From: Whalleya microplaca
Taxonomy: Eukaryota; Ascomycota; Sordariomycetes; Xylariales; Xylariaceae
Assembly: GCA_022497155.1 (NCBI GenBank)
Contig: MU385736.1
Span: 124,001 to 188,000 of the forward strand
DNA length: 64,000 bases
Direction: 5' to 3'
Below, piece by piece: positions 11,347 to 22,883 of the stretch (the first letter of the stretch is position 1; each line of letters begins with the position of its first letter). The notes under the pieces were generated by a model. The model had not been told where the DNA came from, ran no database searches, and saw only the letters and a list, made by a program, of their open reading frames with translations. The position numbers were made by a program, and so were the translations under genes.

Positions 11347-13593
11347 TCAGCGCCGAATAGGACTGACGTCCACCCGGTCCGTAGGACTCCCATCTAATTC
11401 CGTCCCGACTGGGCTACTTTCCAACTCTTGCCTGGTATGAGCACCATCAAGCTCTCTCCTGAATCCTACGGAGCTGCTATCGAGCTCCACGGCTGGTCCG
11501 CTAGGTTGCGATACTGGTAGGGCGTACAAAGTTGTCGTCTGCCCACCGAGTTCCCTTCGGTTCTCATACATGTCAGGGTAATCTAGTTTATCATGCGGGG
11601 AAGGCGTAGACTGCAGAGTAGCCGGATAGTCTGTGCTTTCTTCGGGCTGGCTCTCTTGGTCCTTTGCCACCTCTTCTTGACGATTTCGGCGGTGTCTTCG
11701 GACGAGCCAGAATATCAGGCCGATGACGACTACTGCGACAGCACCTCCTACCGCTGCACCGGCAATTGCACCCGTTCGGGTCCTTGTGTGTTGCTGAGGC
11801 TCCGAGCTGTCTGAGTTGTCTGAGCCTGGCGTTGTGGGGGCTAGCTGCTCTGTGGAAATGGTTAATTCTTGAGACTACATGGAAGTTGAGGGCCTCGGTA
11901 AATACCATAAGATGAGAAGAGCGCCTTAACATCGTCGCTCCGCCAATTGACATCGTTCAAGTTGCTTCATCACTAGTCAGTATGCTATTCCGCAATCTTA
12001 ACTTGGAAAGCTGAACCTACTTCGAATTGTACCAATCCTTGACAACCTGTGGCGAGTCGTAGGTCGTACCCGGCTCATAGCGATCGGCCCAGGTTAAGGT
12101 CGATAATTCGAGGACGCCGATTCCTTGAGCCCACTCACTACAGCGTCGAAAGTTAATATTCGTCCTTTTCAAATGTTCCGGAGCATTGTCGCGAGTTCTG
12201 AGACCTATATCTCAAGCCTTCGACTGCCGGATATGTCGGGTAGGGAATTTCCCATTCTAGAAAGACGGAATGGGCAATAGATAACTCCAAATGGTACTTA
12301 CTCAGGTTCGGTAAAGTTGAGGAAGCTTTTAAAGCCTCCAACCGAAATCATCTGGTTACCTACAGTTATGCATTCGTGATCGTTGCGAGGTACGCCGCGG
12401 GCTTCGGCTTTAAACCAGGTAAACGCAGGAATAGACAGAATCCAGACATCATCATAGATGGTCTTGTCCCGGCCATTATGACCGCCATATATGAATCTGC
12501 GCATGTTTAGCTTTGTGGATGAATCAAGGATCGCAGTACTTACACCTCGTAGGTTTTGCTCTGGCTCTGCGCAACTGATATACAAAACCGATCCCTCAAC
12601 GGCGGCGCATCTCCAGTCGTGCCTTGAGTATACCAGCTATTTGCAGCCACGTCGTAGAATTTGATCGTTGCCATATCAATCAGTCCGCTTCCATCGTCAA
12701 CAAACGCGACCCGATTGGCCACATTTCCCCCGAGCGGTAAAAAGAAGCCTCTCTTTCCAAGGCCCTCTAGACAAGTTGCTGCCCCGAAAAGGCTCGTACC
12801 GAAGAGGTTGAAGTTTGTAGCCGATCGATTACTCCATGTGTTCGTATTGGTATCGAAGGTCAGCAGCCCCGGTACCGGCACACGAGACAAACTCGTGAGC
12901 CCAGTTATGTTATCCGTTCCCAAGCTCTGATAGCCGCCCATGTACAGTCCCATCCCATTGCATGTCGTCCACGACGCGCCTGTGGACCGCGTGAGTTGCA
13001 TGAAGACATCTCGATTGGCCGGATTGACTATGTCCCATGACCCGCCACCGGCACCATCTACGGTGAACTTCCATAAGTCCTTCGAAGCTGGCAAGATGCC
13101 ATAGGACGCTTGGCCTCCCCACATATAGAATGAGTCGCCATGAACCCAGTGGGAGGAACGAATGAAGGCCGGTGACGTTTTCGGTGTCGTTTTTATTGAT
13201 ACGCTTACGTTGTTCCATGATTCGGCAAGAGATATTGAAAGTGTGTCGTTTACTATGTTATGTCAATACTAGGAAGTCTCAGAAGCCCAGGTTGTCTCTC
13301 ACTTGGATTGGAATAGTGATCGCCGAACGCGGCCAGCCCTCCGTTTACAGTCTGCGATATTTCACCACCGTCTATGTAAAGATAGTCGCCTATCACGACA
13401 ACTTCGAGTATGATGAATAGGTTAGCTGAGCCCTTATAAGAGGAAGTGGCTGGGAAAGCAGGATTCTCTTACGCCTATGTCCAAGCCGCCGAACGAAGTT
13501 CTCTGGGGCGGGAGCTGGCGATAGGTCTTGACATAGTGCCGGATCCAGGAATGACAACAGCACAAACAAGACAGAAAGCATTCCCACCGCCAT
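11347..13593 (-). CDS. Kelch-repeat membrane-anchored protein
   Basis: Seven exons (13473-13593, 13303-13401, 12544-13252, 12302-12496, 12021-12137, 11906-11937, 11347-11849) give 591 aa with every phase consistent. The 32-nt sixth exon is needed to keep the frame. An N-terminal signal peptide (MAVGMLSVLFVLLSFL, cut near ALC/Q) is followed by a beta-propeller with Kelch-like motifs: GDYLYIDGGE, DSFYMWGGQAS, MGLYMGGYQS and FIYGGHNG. A Ser/Thr-rich linker leads to one transmembrane helix at about residues 451-474, then RRHRR and an acidic, polar cytosolic tail of about 115 residues. The likely location is the plasma membrane with the propeller outside. Such proteins are common in filamentous ascomycetes and their role is mostly unknown; a wall-sensing or adhesion role is conjecture. 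Confidence 0.82.
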
Positions 13594-15958
13594 CGCGACA
13601 GCTTCGACCGAGGAAAGATGGAAGTCAATAGTAATATTCCTCAGTTGCGACCGCAGGAAAACATATTTGGGATTCCTTGACCGTGGCTCAGCCTACTTGA
13701 ATGACGAAATGGCTGCTGGACGGTTTCTTTTTTTGTTTGGGTGCAAGCCACCGAGACCTCTTCTCTCAGTTTTCCTCCTTATTATTAGGCGTCCTTGGCG
13801 GAGATGCGATGTTCGGGCACAGCACCGCGATCCGCTGCAAAGGTACCACCTTTGCGGCCGCATCACAGCGCACTGCCCTGCAAAATGCGACGATCATGGC
13901 ATGGATCGTGGCATGGTCGCATGGAAGCTAAATCACAGGTTCAAGGGTTAGTGACAGAATCTTTATAAATACCTAAATCCTTTCTCTTGCTATGCACCAG
14001 CTTTCGGCACTGGAGTGGTGAGGTGGCAGCCCGGATTTCGATCATTGCCCCGAGCGGGATCATGCCTCCCCCGGATTTCCTTATTTTTCAGATATGCACG
14101 TGTCTTATCCGAGCCTGAGCACCGGTACTCTGTGTGTATGTACGGCGCATACCGACGGGCCCTGGCCCCCACGTTGCGGCACAGACTTGTTGACACGAGC
14201 TGACAAAAATGAACTTACCAAGGCGTCTTCGAACCAGTATTCCATGCATGTGAAACTGTTCTATACATATTTCGTTCCTCATCCCCACACAATGTCACAA
14301 CGAGACGGCTGAGGGCGAATCGGCGGCGAAAGATAATCTCCATACATACTTAAGTACTTATGCTGGAGAAATAAACATTGAACTTGACGCTGTTATTTGT
14401 CACTGTGAGGATCAGCCACTAAACGAAATAACGTTTCGATTAGCCAATAGTAGATCGATCCATGCCCAACTCCAACTCCAGGGGAAATAGGATTGCCTAA
14501 CCTATAAGTTCCACTTATTCCCATGCTAGTAGGCTAGATGCAGCACACGATTACGGCGCATACATATTGCTCCCATCCCAGGCTGCCCAGATAGAATCCT
14601 AAAATTCGTAGCAACGCATCAAGGATAGGTCAATGTCATACTTAGTAGAAAACAGATGCTATAGTTTCTGCATGGCAAATACGCTCTATACGTAGTGAAG
14701 ACACCCTTGTTAGATACCGTGCTGGAGGCTTTTAGGCTTCTAGTATACAAAGAATCGTGGTATGGAGTAAACCGTAAAGGATTTTTATCTGTGAAGGTCA
14801 TTACATAATATTAATATCATACCTAATACTTAAAGCCTAACGAGGTTTAAACTTTTGATGTCTTTAAACATCCGATACCTGGGTATGATTAGCATAACTA
14901 TATTCTATACAAATAGAATAACAGCCACCAACAACTGTGGCTAAGCATATAGAGTGAGTTACGTTTGATTCCTAACAGCACCATTGGTTGTCACTCTAGT
15001 AACTCATTTCCAACTAGGTTAATAACCGTAGTCTGACAGCGATACATGCTAAAATTCAAGGCCTTATCCTTTAAACCAAAGGATAAATTTTTTATATAGA
15101 GAACACTGATTTTGAAATGATTTAGAATGTGAGAGAACACTTATAATGATTCACTACTACTATGTCACTTATGCATGGCACCGTGCCTATGTGTGACAGT
15201 AGATATACTGTGTCCTGACCTTGGATCCACTATTGTGACTGCGTTAGGAGATTCTGTGAAGGTGTACGAACTGTAGTACATGACACAAATAATGTCACTG
15301 CCTATGCACTTGGTGGTCCCCATAGCTACTCCCAGCTATATTTACATCGTTTGCAAATGTTCTTCCTCTGCAATACGTGCAGATTTACGTCACTACTAAT
15401 CAACAACTCCCCCACCGGTTTCAAGCGGCCATCCCTTGAGGCTGTATATCTGGGTTTCCAAGTCAATTGAAAGAATTAGATGATCGATGAGAGTTTCCAA
15501 CTGATATCGCTTGCTTTATTTCAGACGTTATCATGAATATATTTAGGGTAGATGCGACTGAACACTAATCTTGGTTATTCATTCATGGCATTGATCATTA
15601 ACTTGCAGCTGTAGTTAACATGCACAGCATCCCAAGCCAAACAAGCCCAATCTTGACAAACGGAACAAGGAGATGACGTGGTTGTTCACTCATTGCACGG
15701 GTGGCTGCCAGATGGAGGTGGCATGTAAGTGAACTATGCGAGACAGGTCTCTCGCTCACATATCTCCAATACATCTGTTTGTATAACTAGCCATAAAGAG
15801 CCTGTTGCCAACCCTACCTAGATAGATTTGCGTAGACTTCGAACTTTCAATCTTCGTCCCAGAAAATACTCCTGTATGGTCATTGGATACTCTCACCCTT
15901 ACTGATGACCTGTTCATACTTGCTTGCCCATTCATAACCATCCCTAGTATCCAACAAC
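13594..15958. other. Intergenic, 2.4 kb, AT-rich, with structured repeat copy B
   Basis: Contains the promoter of the Kelch gene (proximal part GC-richer) and copy B of the dispersed hairpin repeat at 14950-14998. I saw no coding exon. Confidence 0.5.
14950..14998 (+). repeat. Dispersed hairpin repeat, copy B
   Basis: The outer stem AGAGTGA (14951-14957) pairs with TCACTCT (14991-14997), with one extra flanking T-A pair. The apical T-arm-like hairpin is GTTACG-TTTGATT-CCTAAC. Against copies A and C, the stem base pair C-G is replaced by T-A, keeping pairing. Confidence 0.6.
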
Positions 15959-16819
15959 ATGATGCAATTAAATGAGGTTGCTAAAGCTGTATATGAATTC
16001 AACGAACAGGCAGACCACTCTCTTGAATCAGTTTCCCGGAATGTGTCCGAATTCCTCGATCACTGCAATACACTACTCCAGAATCTTCAACCTCACTTAC
16101 CAGGAGATGATCTCAAAGAGTCAGTAGGAAACTTGATACGAGAGAACCTCGTCAAAAATCGCTTGCCCCGTTGCTTTCCTACAGACTTTGGTACGCTAAG
16201 AGTGCATTTCACCGTAACACAAGATAGCACGAATGGTGATAGTCCAGCTATTCCTGGTCAAGATTCATCAACTCGTGAGTTTCACTTCGGTTCTCATCCA
16301 GTGCGATGGATAACATCCGAAATGCTGATGACTAACTATGAACCGCATACAGTGCCAGGGAAACGACCGCTAGCAGACAATATCGAGTCAAGCCAACAAC
16401 ATAAACGTGCTAAGATGCAAACCCCCAGTGGAAACACGCCTTCCAGTACTGAAAGTGGACATGAGAACTTTAACGATATAGGCCATGAGGATCAAAACGG
16501 AGCCAACAACGGAGATGTACTGTCTAATCACCCCGAGCATTTGCTCGATCCCGCGAGCACAGTAAGCAAGGGGGAGGTTGATTTTTTTGGGGAGTTTGCC
16601 TTTGAGTGGCCATATGAATCAGGTCACATACGTGTTTGCAGATGCTTAATCTGCCATAATACACATTTCCATCACAACTTTTGGTTAATCCCTAGCAAGC
16701 TTTATGGTCACTGGCAAAATACGAGAGCCCACATCCAGCGTGGCGACACAAACGTCTCCCTGTGGGACATATTGTATCATGGTTCCAAGCACAGCGCAAT
16801 TCTTTTGAGTGGTAGGTAG
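15959..16819 (+). CDS. Uncharacterised protein with C-terminal Cys/His cluster
   Basis: An ATG-initiated reading frame of 286 aa ends at 16819, unless it is spliced onward from the GTAGGT at its 3' end. The N-terminal 80 residues are predicted helical (NEVAKAVYEFNEQADHSLES). A KRPLADN and KRAKMQ stretch, possibly a nuclear localisation signal, opens a low-complexity polar middle rich in Asn/Ser/Gly. The last 70 residues hold a degenerate zinc-finger-like cluster: CRCLICHNTHFHHNFW, then GHWQNTRAHIQRGD. The layout resembles fungal nuclear proteins with an atypical CxxC...H zinc binder, but I do not recognise the family. The reading at 17047-17514 may be a downstream exon of the same gene; no junction I tried kept an open frame. 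Confidence 0.45.
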   Translation: MMQLNEVAKAVYEFNEQADHSLESVSRNVSEFLDHCNTLLQNLQPHLPGDDLKESVGNLIRENLVKNRLPRCFPTDFGTLRVHFTVTQDSTNGDSPAIPGQDSSTREFHFGSHPVRWITSEMLMTNYEPHTVPGKRPLADNIESSQQHKRAKMQTPSGNTPSSTESGHENFNDIGHEDQNGANNGDVLSNHPEHLLDPASTVSKGEVDFFGEFAFEWPYESGHIRVCRCLICHNTHFHHNFWLIPSKLYGHWQNTRAHIQRGDTNVSLWDILYHGSKHSAILLSGR

Positions 16820-17046
16820 CATCTAAAGTTATCTATTCCCCCTTACACTTTATTTCAGAAGACTCCTTCCATTAGTATAGGTATGTTCAAAATGAACTAC
16901 TTCTCACACATGGTTTACCGCCTCCAACAGCCTACTACAATTTGCTAGAGAGATAATACTGACTCAAAATGCCATAGTCGAGGGCGCGGACTTGAGTTGG
17001 GCACAGAACCACAACTCTGGACGCTTAGGTATGTCCTTGAGACACG

Positions 17047-17514
17047 ATGGTGCTATCCTCGAGAAGGCGTCCGCTAAGTTCTACTGCTGCTTTAGAGTTA
17101 CAAGGGGAACAAGCGAGTCCGAGGCAGCCAAGAAAGCAAAGGCAGCCGAGATCCGCGCCCAACCTACTACCAAATCTACACCAGACGCCCCGAAATATGT
17201 CTTTCTTGCCACCACCAAGCGAAGCAAGTTCGAGAACTTTGATGCCCAGCCCACAGCCGACCGGGTACTTGCAAGCCCAATTTCGTCCTTCTCCCGAGTC
17301 TAGCCAACCTGGGCAACGAGAAAGTCGGTCCGCTCAGCAGTTATACTACACGGAGGCTCAACTGTCAACGACAAATAATCAAGGTCGCCAGGCTCGGACG
17401 TCGCTTGTAGGAGGCATGGCACGCTCTCGGTCTGAGAGCCCTGATCGTCGGGCACCTTTGGCATCCATGCGGGCCTCGCCAGCCCCCTCCTCCTCGGATG
17501 CATACGGTACATAA
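17047..17514 (+). CDS. Uncharacterised Ser/Pro/Arg-rich reading frame
   Basis: A 155-residue ATG-initiated frame has disordered, phospho-site-like composition (SRSESPDRRAPL, SMRASPAPSSS). No domain is recognisable. It may be a 3' exon of the preceding uncharacterised gene, an independent small gene or chance. Codon choice looks somewhat coding-like, with more C/G at third positions than the surrounding AT-rich DNA. Treat as tentative. Confidence 0.25.
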   Translation: MVLSSRRRPLSSTAALELQGEQASPRQPRKQRQPRSAPNLLPNLHQTPRNMSFLPPPSEASSRTLMPSPQPTGYLQAQFRPSPESSQPGQRESRSAQQLYYTEAQLSTTNNQGRQARTSLVGGMARSRSESPDRRAPLASMRASPAPSSSDAYGT

Positions 17515-18335
17515 TCATAGGCCCGCCTACAGATTTGATAATCGATGTCTTGGAATAATTCATGTATAGTATCAATACAAGCAAGATACTACTAGTTTCC
17601 ATCATAGTTCAAGCTTTTGACCCCGTGCTAGATGAGCTCTGAGCGCTGCTTACCCCTCGTAATAGAAATGATATATTTTGCATCAGATGGTGACTTGACC
17701 TAAGACTGAAGTTGTCATACATTCCCCTCCACAAGAGGCTCTCGAGGAAAATATCGCCGTATGTACGTGCAACGTGGGTGATGAAAAGACGCAGGTTATG
17801 AGTGGTTTATATACTGCCGTGATCACTCTAGTTGCCAAAGTAGAATTGTGTAAAGGTCTAAGATCCAAAGGATCGAATGCTATATTCATGTTGCCTTAAT
17901 ACATGGAGCGGACCTTTCCGACCGAACTCTAAACAGCGACAGCCTCACCCCTAGACACTAGTGGGGTATTCACTGTCTTTGGAAAAGGGGCTTCCGGGAA
18001 CCAGAATCTTCAAATTATACCTGCCTTTTAGCTCTTCTGTAAGTGTTTGATACAGGGGATAGAACACCTACTGCCTAAGACATCACCAACAAAGACTGGA
18101 AGGAGCTTGAAACTCCAGCTAAATTATTTTAAACATAACGTACCCAGAGACTTGTGAGTCATTCCAGATGCATCAGTCTCTAGGGCTACTTATATAAAGG
18201 CTTTAAGAGACTATCTGAGGGTGAAAGATTCCCAATCCGCAATACAGTTCAGTCATTTGCTCTCCCTGGTGTGCTAACTCGATAAAACGGATATATAACC
18301 CTGGTTTGCATACTCGTGCAGTAATCAGAGAAACC
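17515..18335. other. Spacer of about 0.8 kb, promoter of BTB-like gene
   Basis: AT-rich. A TATA-like GATATATAACC lies about 45 bp before the ATG at 18336. No gene was recognised. Confidence 0.5.
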
Positions 18336-19428
18336 ATGTTTGGTTCAATACCTCGAAGCGAAATTATTAATTTATGCTCTGCTGGCGATGGTGTCTTAGC
18401 GGTCTATGACAAGAAGCAGGACATCACCAGGAGGTTTCTGGTCTCTTCCAAGGCCTTAGGTGCCGCTTCATCCGCATTATACGGATTTCTCAACCCTGTT
18501 TCCAAAGAAGACCCCGTGAAACCGCTACAAGCCAAACGTCCTGAAAGACTCGTAAAAGAAGATGCCGACGCCATGAGCATTATACTTCATATCATCCATC
18601 TCCGAAACGGCCACGTCTCCGCGAACATCGAGCCCAAGCAACTGGCCACCATCGCCATTCTTAGTAAGAAGTACAACTGCAATAGAGCGCTAAGGCTATG
18701 GATTACGAAGTGGTGCTCCCAATATCGAGAGTGCGCATCATCTGAAGAGGTAGGGTATCAGCTGCTTGCGGCATTCCTTTTTGAGAGGGAAAACTTCCCC
18801 GATCTCGTCGCCAGAGCCGCTATGCTAGTCGAGCCCAGGCTCGTCGTCGACTGGCCGGAGCACGACTTGCTAGGCCTGCTCCCCAAAGTGCTCCTAGGTG
18901 CGGCACCCCCCTCATAAACCATAATTCAATAATTGCGCTTATAAGCTTACGATGTTTCTAGACAATCTCGTGTTCAAGATCGATGGGGCGCTCGCGGACA
19001 TCAAGCAAGCGCTCGAGGACGCCGAGGGGCGGTTGCGCGCATGTCGTACTACCAGCACCTGCTTCTTTCTCCGGTGTTCGAGTTGCGGCCGAAGCTCGCT
19101 GGATCGTGGGCGAAGCTGCGGTTCGTGCGTGGGCCTGGAGTCCATGCCCACGTTCTGCGACGCGGAAGGCAGGGTATCAGAGTTCTTTCGAGCCCTCGCC
19201 GGCAACGGCGTGTGGCCCTCATTCGTGGCGTTCAACCATGTGACCGTATGGCAGCTCCTATCTAAGTTTGAGGCTGCGAAGGATCGTAACCTTCACCTGT
19301 GTGAAATGAGGGAGAGATGCCCCCTGAAAGTAGAACTCGCAAGGTTGTTTGAACAGGCGTGCAACGTGCAAGAATATACGAAAAGAGATTTGGTGAAACA
19401 CTGGAAACACAGAAACGATCTCTGGTAA
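18336..19428 (+). CDS. BTB/POZ-like domain protein
   Basis: Exons 18336-18897 and 18962-19428 join in phase 1 (CTAG/GTGCGG donor, TTTCTAG acceptor) to give 342 aa. I start at the first ATG (MFGSIPRSEIIN). The opening INLCSAGDGVLAVYDKKQ...FLVSSKALGAASSALYGF matches the fungal BTB pattern, in which a short strand-rich segment is followed by 'VSSKALxxAS'. The middle (ADAMSIILHIIHLRNGHV, then LATIAILSKKYNCNRAL) is typical of the same fungal group. The C-terminal half is helical with a Cys/Ser-rich insert (FFLRCSSCGRSS, RGRSCGSCVG). Such proteins usually mediate protein-protein contacts; no specific role can be assigned. Confidence 0.7.
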
Positions 19429-20651
19429 TACAAGAGCATGGGATGAAAAAGCCAACAATCAAGTGCTCGGTTACGGGTGCCCTCAGTTGTTAGAGTCCTT
19501 CAATCAGGGAGACATATACTTCTCCCTAACCCAGGCTCATTAAAGTATACAGCACAGAAACCTCCCCATTTAGCTAGAAGTTAGAAGTAACTCACCGCTC
19601 CTAGGCAAAACCCAGACAGCCCAAGAACCCCAACGACCAAGACACACAGGACAAGCAAGCAACACACCAACTTCCTACCAAGAATTCTGTAAATATCTGC
19701 ATCCATTGCCTTCTTTTTTCAAGTAAAATACAACTTACACATGTACAACCTAATGACCATATATATATCTACACTACCCACCGTCGCTTCGTGTCATTGT
19801 TTGTTTGTGTTGTTGGTGAAAAATGTTGTCGTGGATTTTCTCACGGCTGGTATGTAATGTGTTTTCTTCCTTCCTTCCATCCTTCCAACAAACAAACATC
19901 CAACCCAAAGGGCACCCGATAGACAGACCGAAGCACGTCTTAATTGATGATTGAAGAAGCCATGCCTTTCTATGTTATGTAACGTATGCCGCACGCCCCT
20001 CACGCCCACACACCAGACCACACCATACCCCAGCAGCTCAGCAAGCTATGCCGTTGTACCAACCTACCATCCATCTATCCGATCGCCACCACCAGGACAC
20101 GAAAAAGAAGCTGGGAATTAAATATAAACCTCGCGAAACGAAACGCCATCGCCATCGCCTCCGTCCTCGCCCGGGCACCAATACATGAAAACGGGGTGGG
20201 TATTGTATACCATATGCGCGAGGGCCTCGGCCGAAATGTTGGGATGAAAAAAACTTTGAAGAAATGTAGAACCGAATTTTTTGCCAGTTACGCCATGCCA
20301 AAATATGCTAGGTATGCCATGTCCGTTCCGCTGAATCTTTGTAAGATTGATGATGCCAGGTGTTCCCGCTTGAAAGAAGTTCGTTCTAATGGAAAAGAAG
20401 GGGGGACAATCTCAGCAAGCCGTCAAAGATTGGAAAAAGGGGTATGGGTATCATCGCGCCGCGAATGCTGGGAAAATGGGATGGAAGAGAAGATGTGTGA
20501 AAATGTGTCTAAAATATTATTCCTGGAGGTGTGAGTATTTGGAGAGTGGTTGTGACACGCTTGGAGTGTAGCAAAGTGTAGTCAGAATTCGGTCTACTAC
20601 TGAGCTCGATGTGTAAGAGAACAAGAAGCGACCGAGAGAGATTAGTGTCTC
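19429..20651. other. Convergent spacer, 1.2 kb
   Basis: Lies between the 3' ends of the BTB-like gene and DBF4. It has C/A-rich and short TTCC-repeat stretches (around 19866-19890) but no credible coding exon. A 182-codon frame at 19986-20534 is judged non-coding. Confidence 0.5.
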
Positions 20652-22883
20652 TTATGAGTCTTGGAAAGAAGACGTCCGAGACGAGAACGGTCTGCGTCTG
20701 GGCTCGCGTTCGATTAGGGAGAGCAAGTCATCTAACTCAACCCAGTTATCGTCATCTTCAGCAAATCGACGATGTTTCTTGGATACGATGTGCTGCATCC
20801 GTTGTTAGCAATGTCTAGATGAACTGTTGAACTTGAACTTGATTAATAGACATACCTCATCGAAGTCTTCATATTTCTCTGCGCAGTTCTCGCAATAGCC
20901 TGGTCTAAGGTCACACTTCTTCTTGGCCGCGGCGCGCTTTTCAGCGTGCGCAACGGCTCGGGTCTCTTCGCGATGAACTTTTCCGGTCGGATTTTCATCG
21001 ATCATTCCAAGTTTGCGACTTGAAGTACGCCCTAGAGTCAACGACCGCTTTGCTGAACTATCGTCTGGGAAGCTTGTTTCAGCATTCCGACGAGAGCTCA
21101 AGTCCTGCGACGTCGCAGTGCTATTGCGCTGCAGAACTTGACGCTGCAGACCGTAAACTTCTTTACTCAGGCCGGTTATGACACCTGGCGTTGCCGCCGT
21201 TGACGACACCATCTGCGATCGAATCGCCGACGTCACGTTTGACGGTTGAACTCCAGATGCAACCGGTTCACCTCCCATGAGGCGACCCGTGGCAGGGCGG
21301 CCAGTGAACGCATTGGAGCGGAAGTCCGCGTTCTTGCCAGGGAGCGACTTCAATGGATTGGCCAATTCGATCGAAGTGACGCTCGAACCACGGTTGTGGG
21401 CATGCTCCATCTCACCCAGCGACCGCTTCCCAATAACAGGCTTCGGGGGAGCCATTTTGGGCGGCTCGAGGACAGGTTTGGTCTCCATGGCAGCCTTGAC
21501 TACCGGAGGTTTCTGCTTCGGCTTGGGTTCGGGGCGGTCTTCTCTTATCTCATACTCATCAATGAATGGGCAGCGTCCCAACGCGGCGGTCCGGAACTGC
21601 GGCCATTCGCCTTGCGCCTTATCTGCCACCTTGTTATATTCTCTAACCATGACTGGCTTCTGCTTCTCCTCAATGTCGTACACGTAGATGTATGGACCCT
21701 TGAAATAATGCAACTCTCGTGCATTTACAGTTGGGTCTCGATCCGAAGGGCCATTGACTCGCTCATTATGGAGAAGTCGTAGCAGGTTGCGGTCTTCAGT
21801 CGTTCGAGATTCGGCGTGACTGGCTCGGGAGGCGCTTCGAGATCCATAAGCAATATCTGCACTTAGATAGGGATCCGGTTCGAGAAGCAGGTCCATCATA
21901 CGCTGCAATTTGTCCAAGGACCAAATCTTCTTTCCCATTTCTCTGGCACGGAGAAGAACGTCCATGTTCCGCTTTGGTTGACTCAAAGTCTCATCATGGA
22001 TGTGTGAAGTCGTCTTCCGTGCTGCTCGCATTTCATGCTCAAGAGTTCTCCTCTTGCTCGAAGCCTCCGAGAGCCGCGTCAAAAGTGAGGGATTAATAGT
22101 CTTGACCTGCTCTTGCTCTTGCTCTTGCTCTTGCTCGTTGGGCTGATCGTGGTGTGCATGTTTCCCCGAGGTTGTCTCCTGCTCGTCTCTTTGGCTTACA
22201 TTCTTTTCAAGGGAGGGGATGGATCGGGTCGTGACGACGTGGGTGATCTCGATGGAAAAGAAAGCTGCTTCACGCTGTATGACAAGATGGTAAGCTACAC
22301 TCTTTCTTCTACTTCAACCAATCCATAGTCCTGATATAGACATAGTACTTACAGCACCCAGCGAGGCAACCTGTTTCGCGAGCTTCTTGTGGACGTCATC
22401 GGGGACCTTCTCGAAGTAGAAAACCAGCTTGGGGAACCGGGCTCGGTGGTGGTTTTTCCAGGTGAGGATCTCCTCTACGTCGGTCTGGGTGTATTTGGCC
22501 GTCAGGGACTCGGCCTGTTGGTGGTTATGGTGATGGTACTGGGGGTGGTGGTGGGTGCCGGACCTCTCCTTGGCCAGCTTGCTCTCATAGCTGTTGGTGT
22601 TGCGACGTGACTGCACGGGGATCTGGCTTCTGGCAACTCGCTGTTGCTTTGAGGGAGACTTAGTCAGACCATGTGTGCTGGATTCCACGATTTGCTTCTT
22701 GGCGGGAGGTGGTTGGCCATAAGGATCCTCTCGCTGGAGCTGGGCCAGGGAACGCTTCTGCTTGGCAGCAGCAGAGGCTCGGAGGGGGGAATTGGCGACA
22801 TTCTGGTTGGAGGACAAAGGAACGCGTCTACCAGACATGGCGGAGAAGGGAATCGGGGTGGGGGATAAGGATACGGCTGCCAT
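20652..22883 (-). CDS. DBF4: Dbf4-type regulatory subunit of Cdc7 kinase
   Basis: Exons 22353-22883, 20856-22274 and 20652-20792 join in phase 0 to give 696 aa. All three Dbf4 signatures are present. Motif N (BRCT-like) covers about residues 130-197 and spans intron 1, ending ITHVVTTRSIP. Motif M is LHYFKGPYIYVYDIEEK...VMVREY at about 365-391. The DBF-type zinc finger has ligands Cys638, Cys641, His651 and His657, and is split by intron 2 exactly between DFDE and HIVSKKHRRF. Dbf4 binds and activates Cdc7 so that it phosphorylates MCM helicase at replication origins. An acidic tail ENWVEL-like stretch follows the finger. An (EQ)5 run at about 227-236 is encoded by a hexanucleotide repeat. The gene is divergent from ICP55. 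Confidence 0.93.
22108..22138 (-). repeat. Hexanucleotide microsatellite inside DBF4
   Basis: About five tandem copies of TGCTCT (plus strand) encode alternating Glu-Gln in the linker between motifs N and M of Dbf4. Being in frame with 6-nt units, length change would alter the linker without breaking the gene. Confidence 0.8.

Noticed and set aside
19986..20534. 182-codon plus-strand frame
   Set aside because: Lies in the 3' region of DBF4; composition is erratic with no hydrophobic core pattern, domain or splice context. Only RNA evidence would revive it.
21246..21782. 178-codon plus-strand frame
   Set aside because: Antisense to the Dbf4 exon containing motif M; no family pattern.
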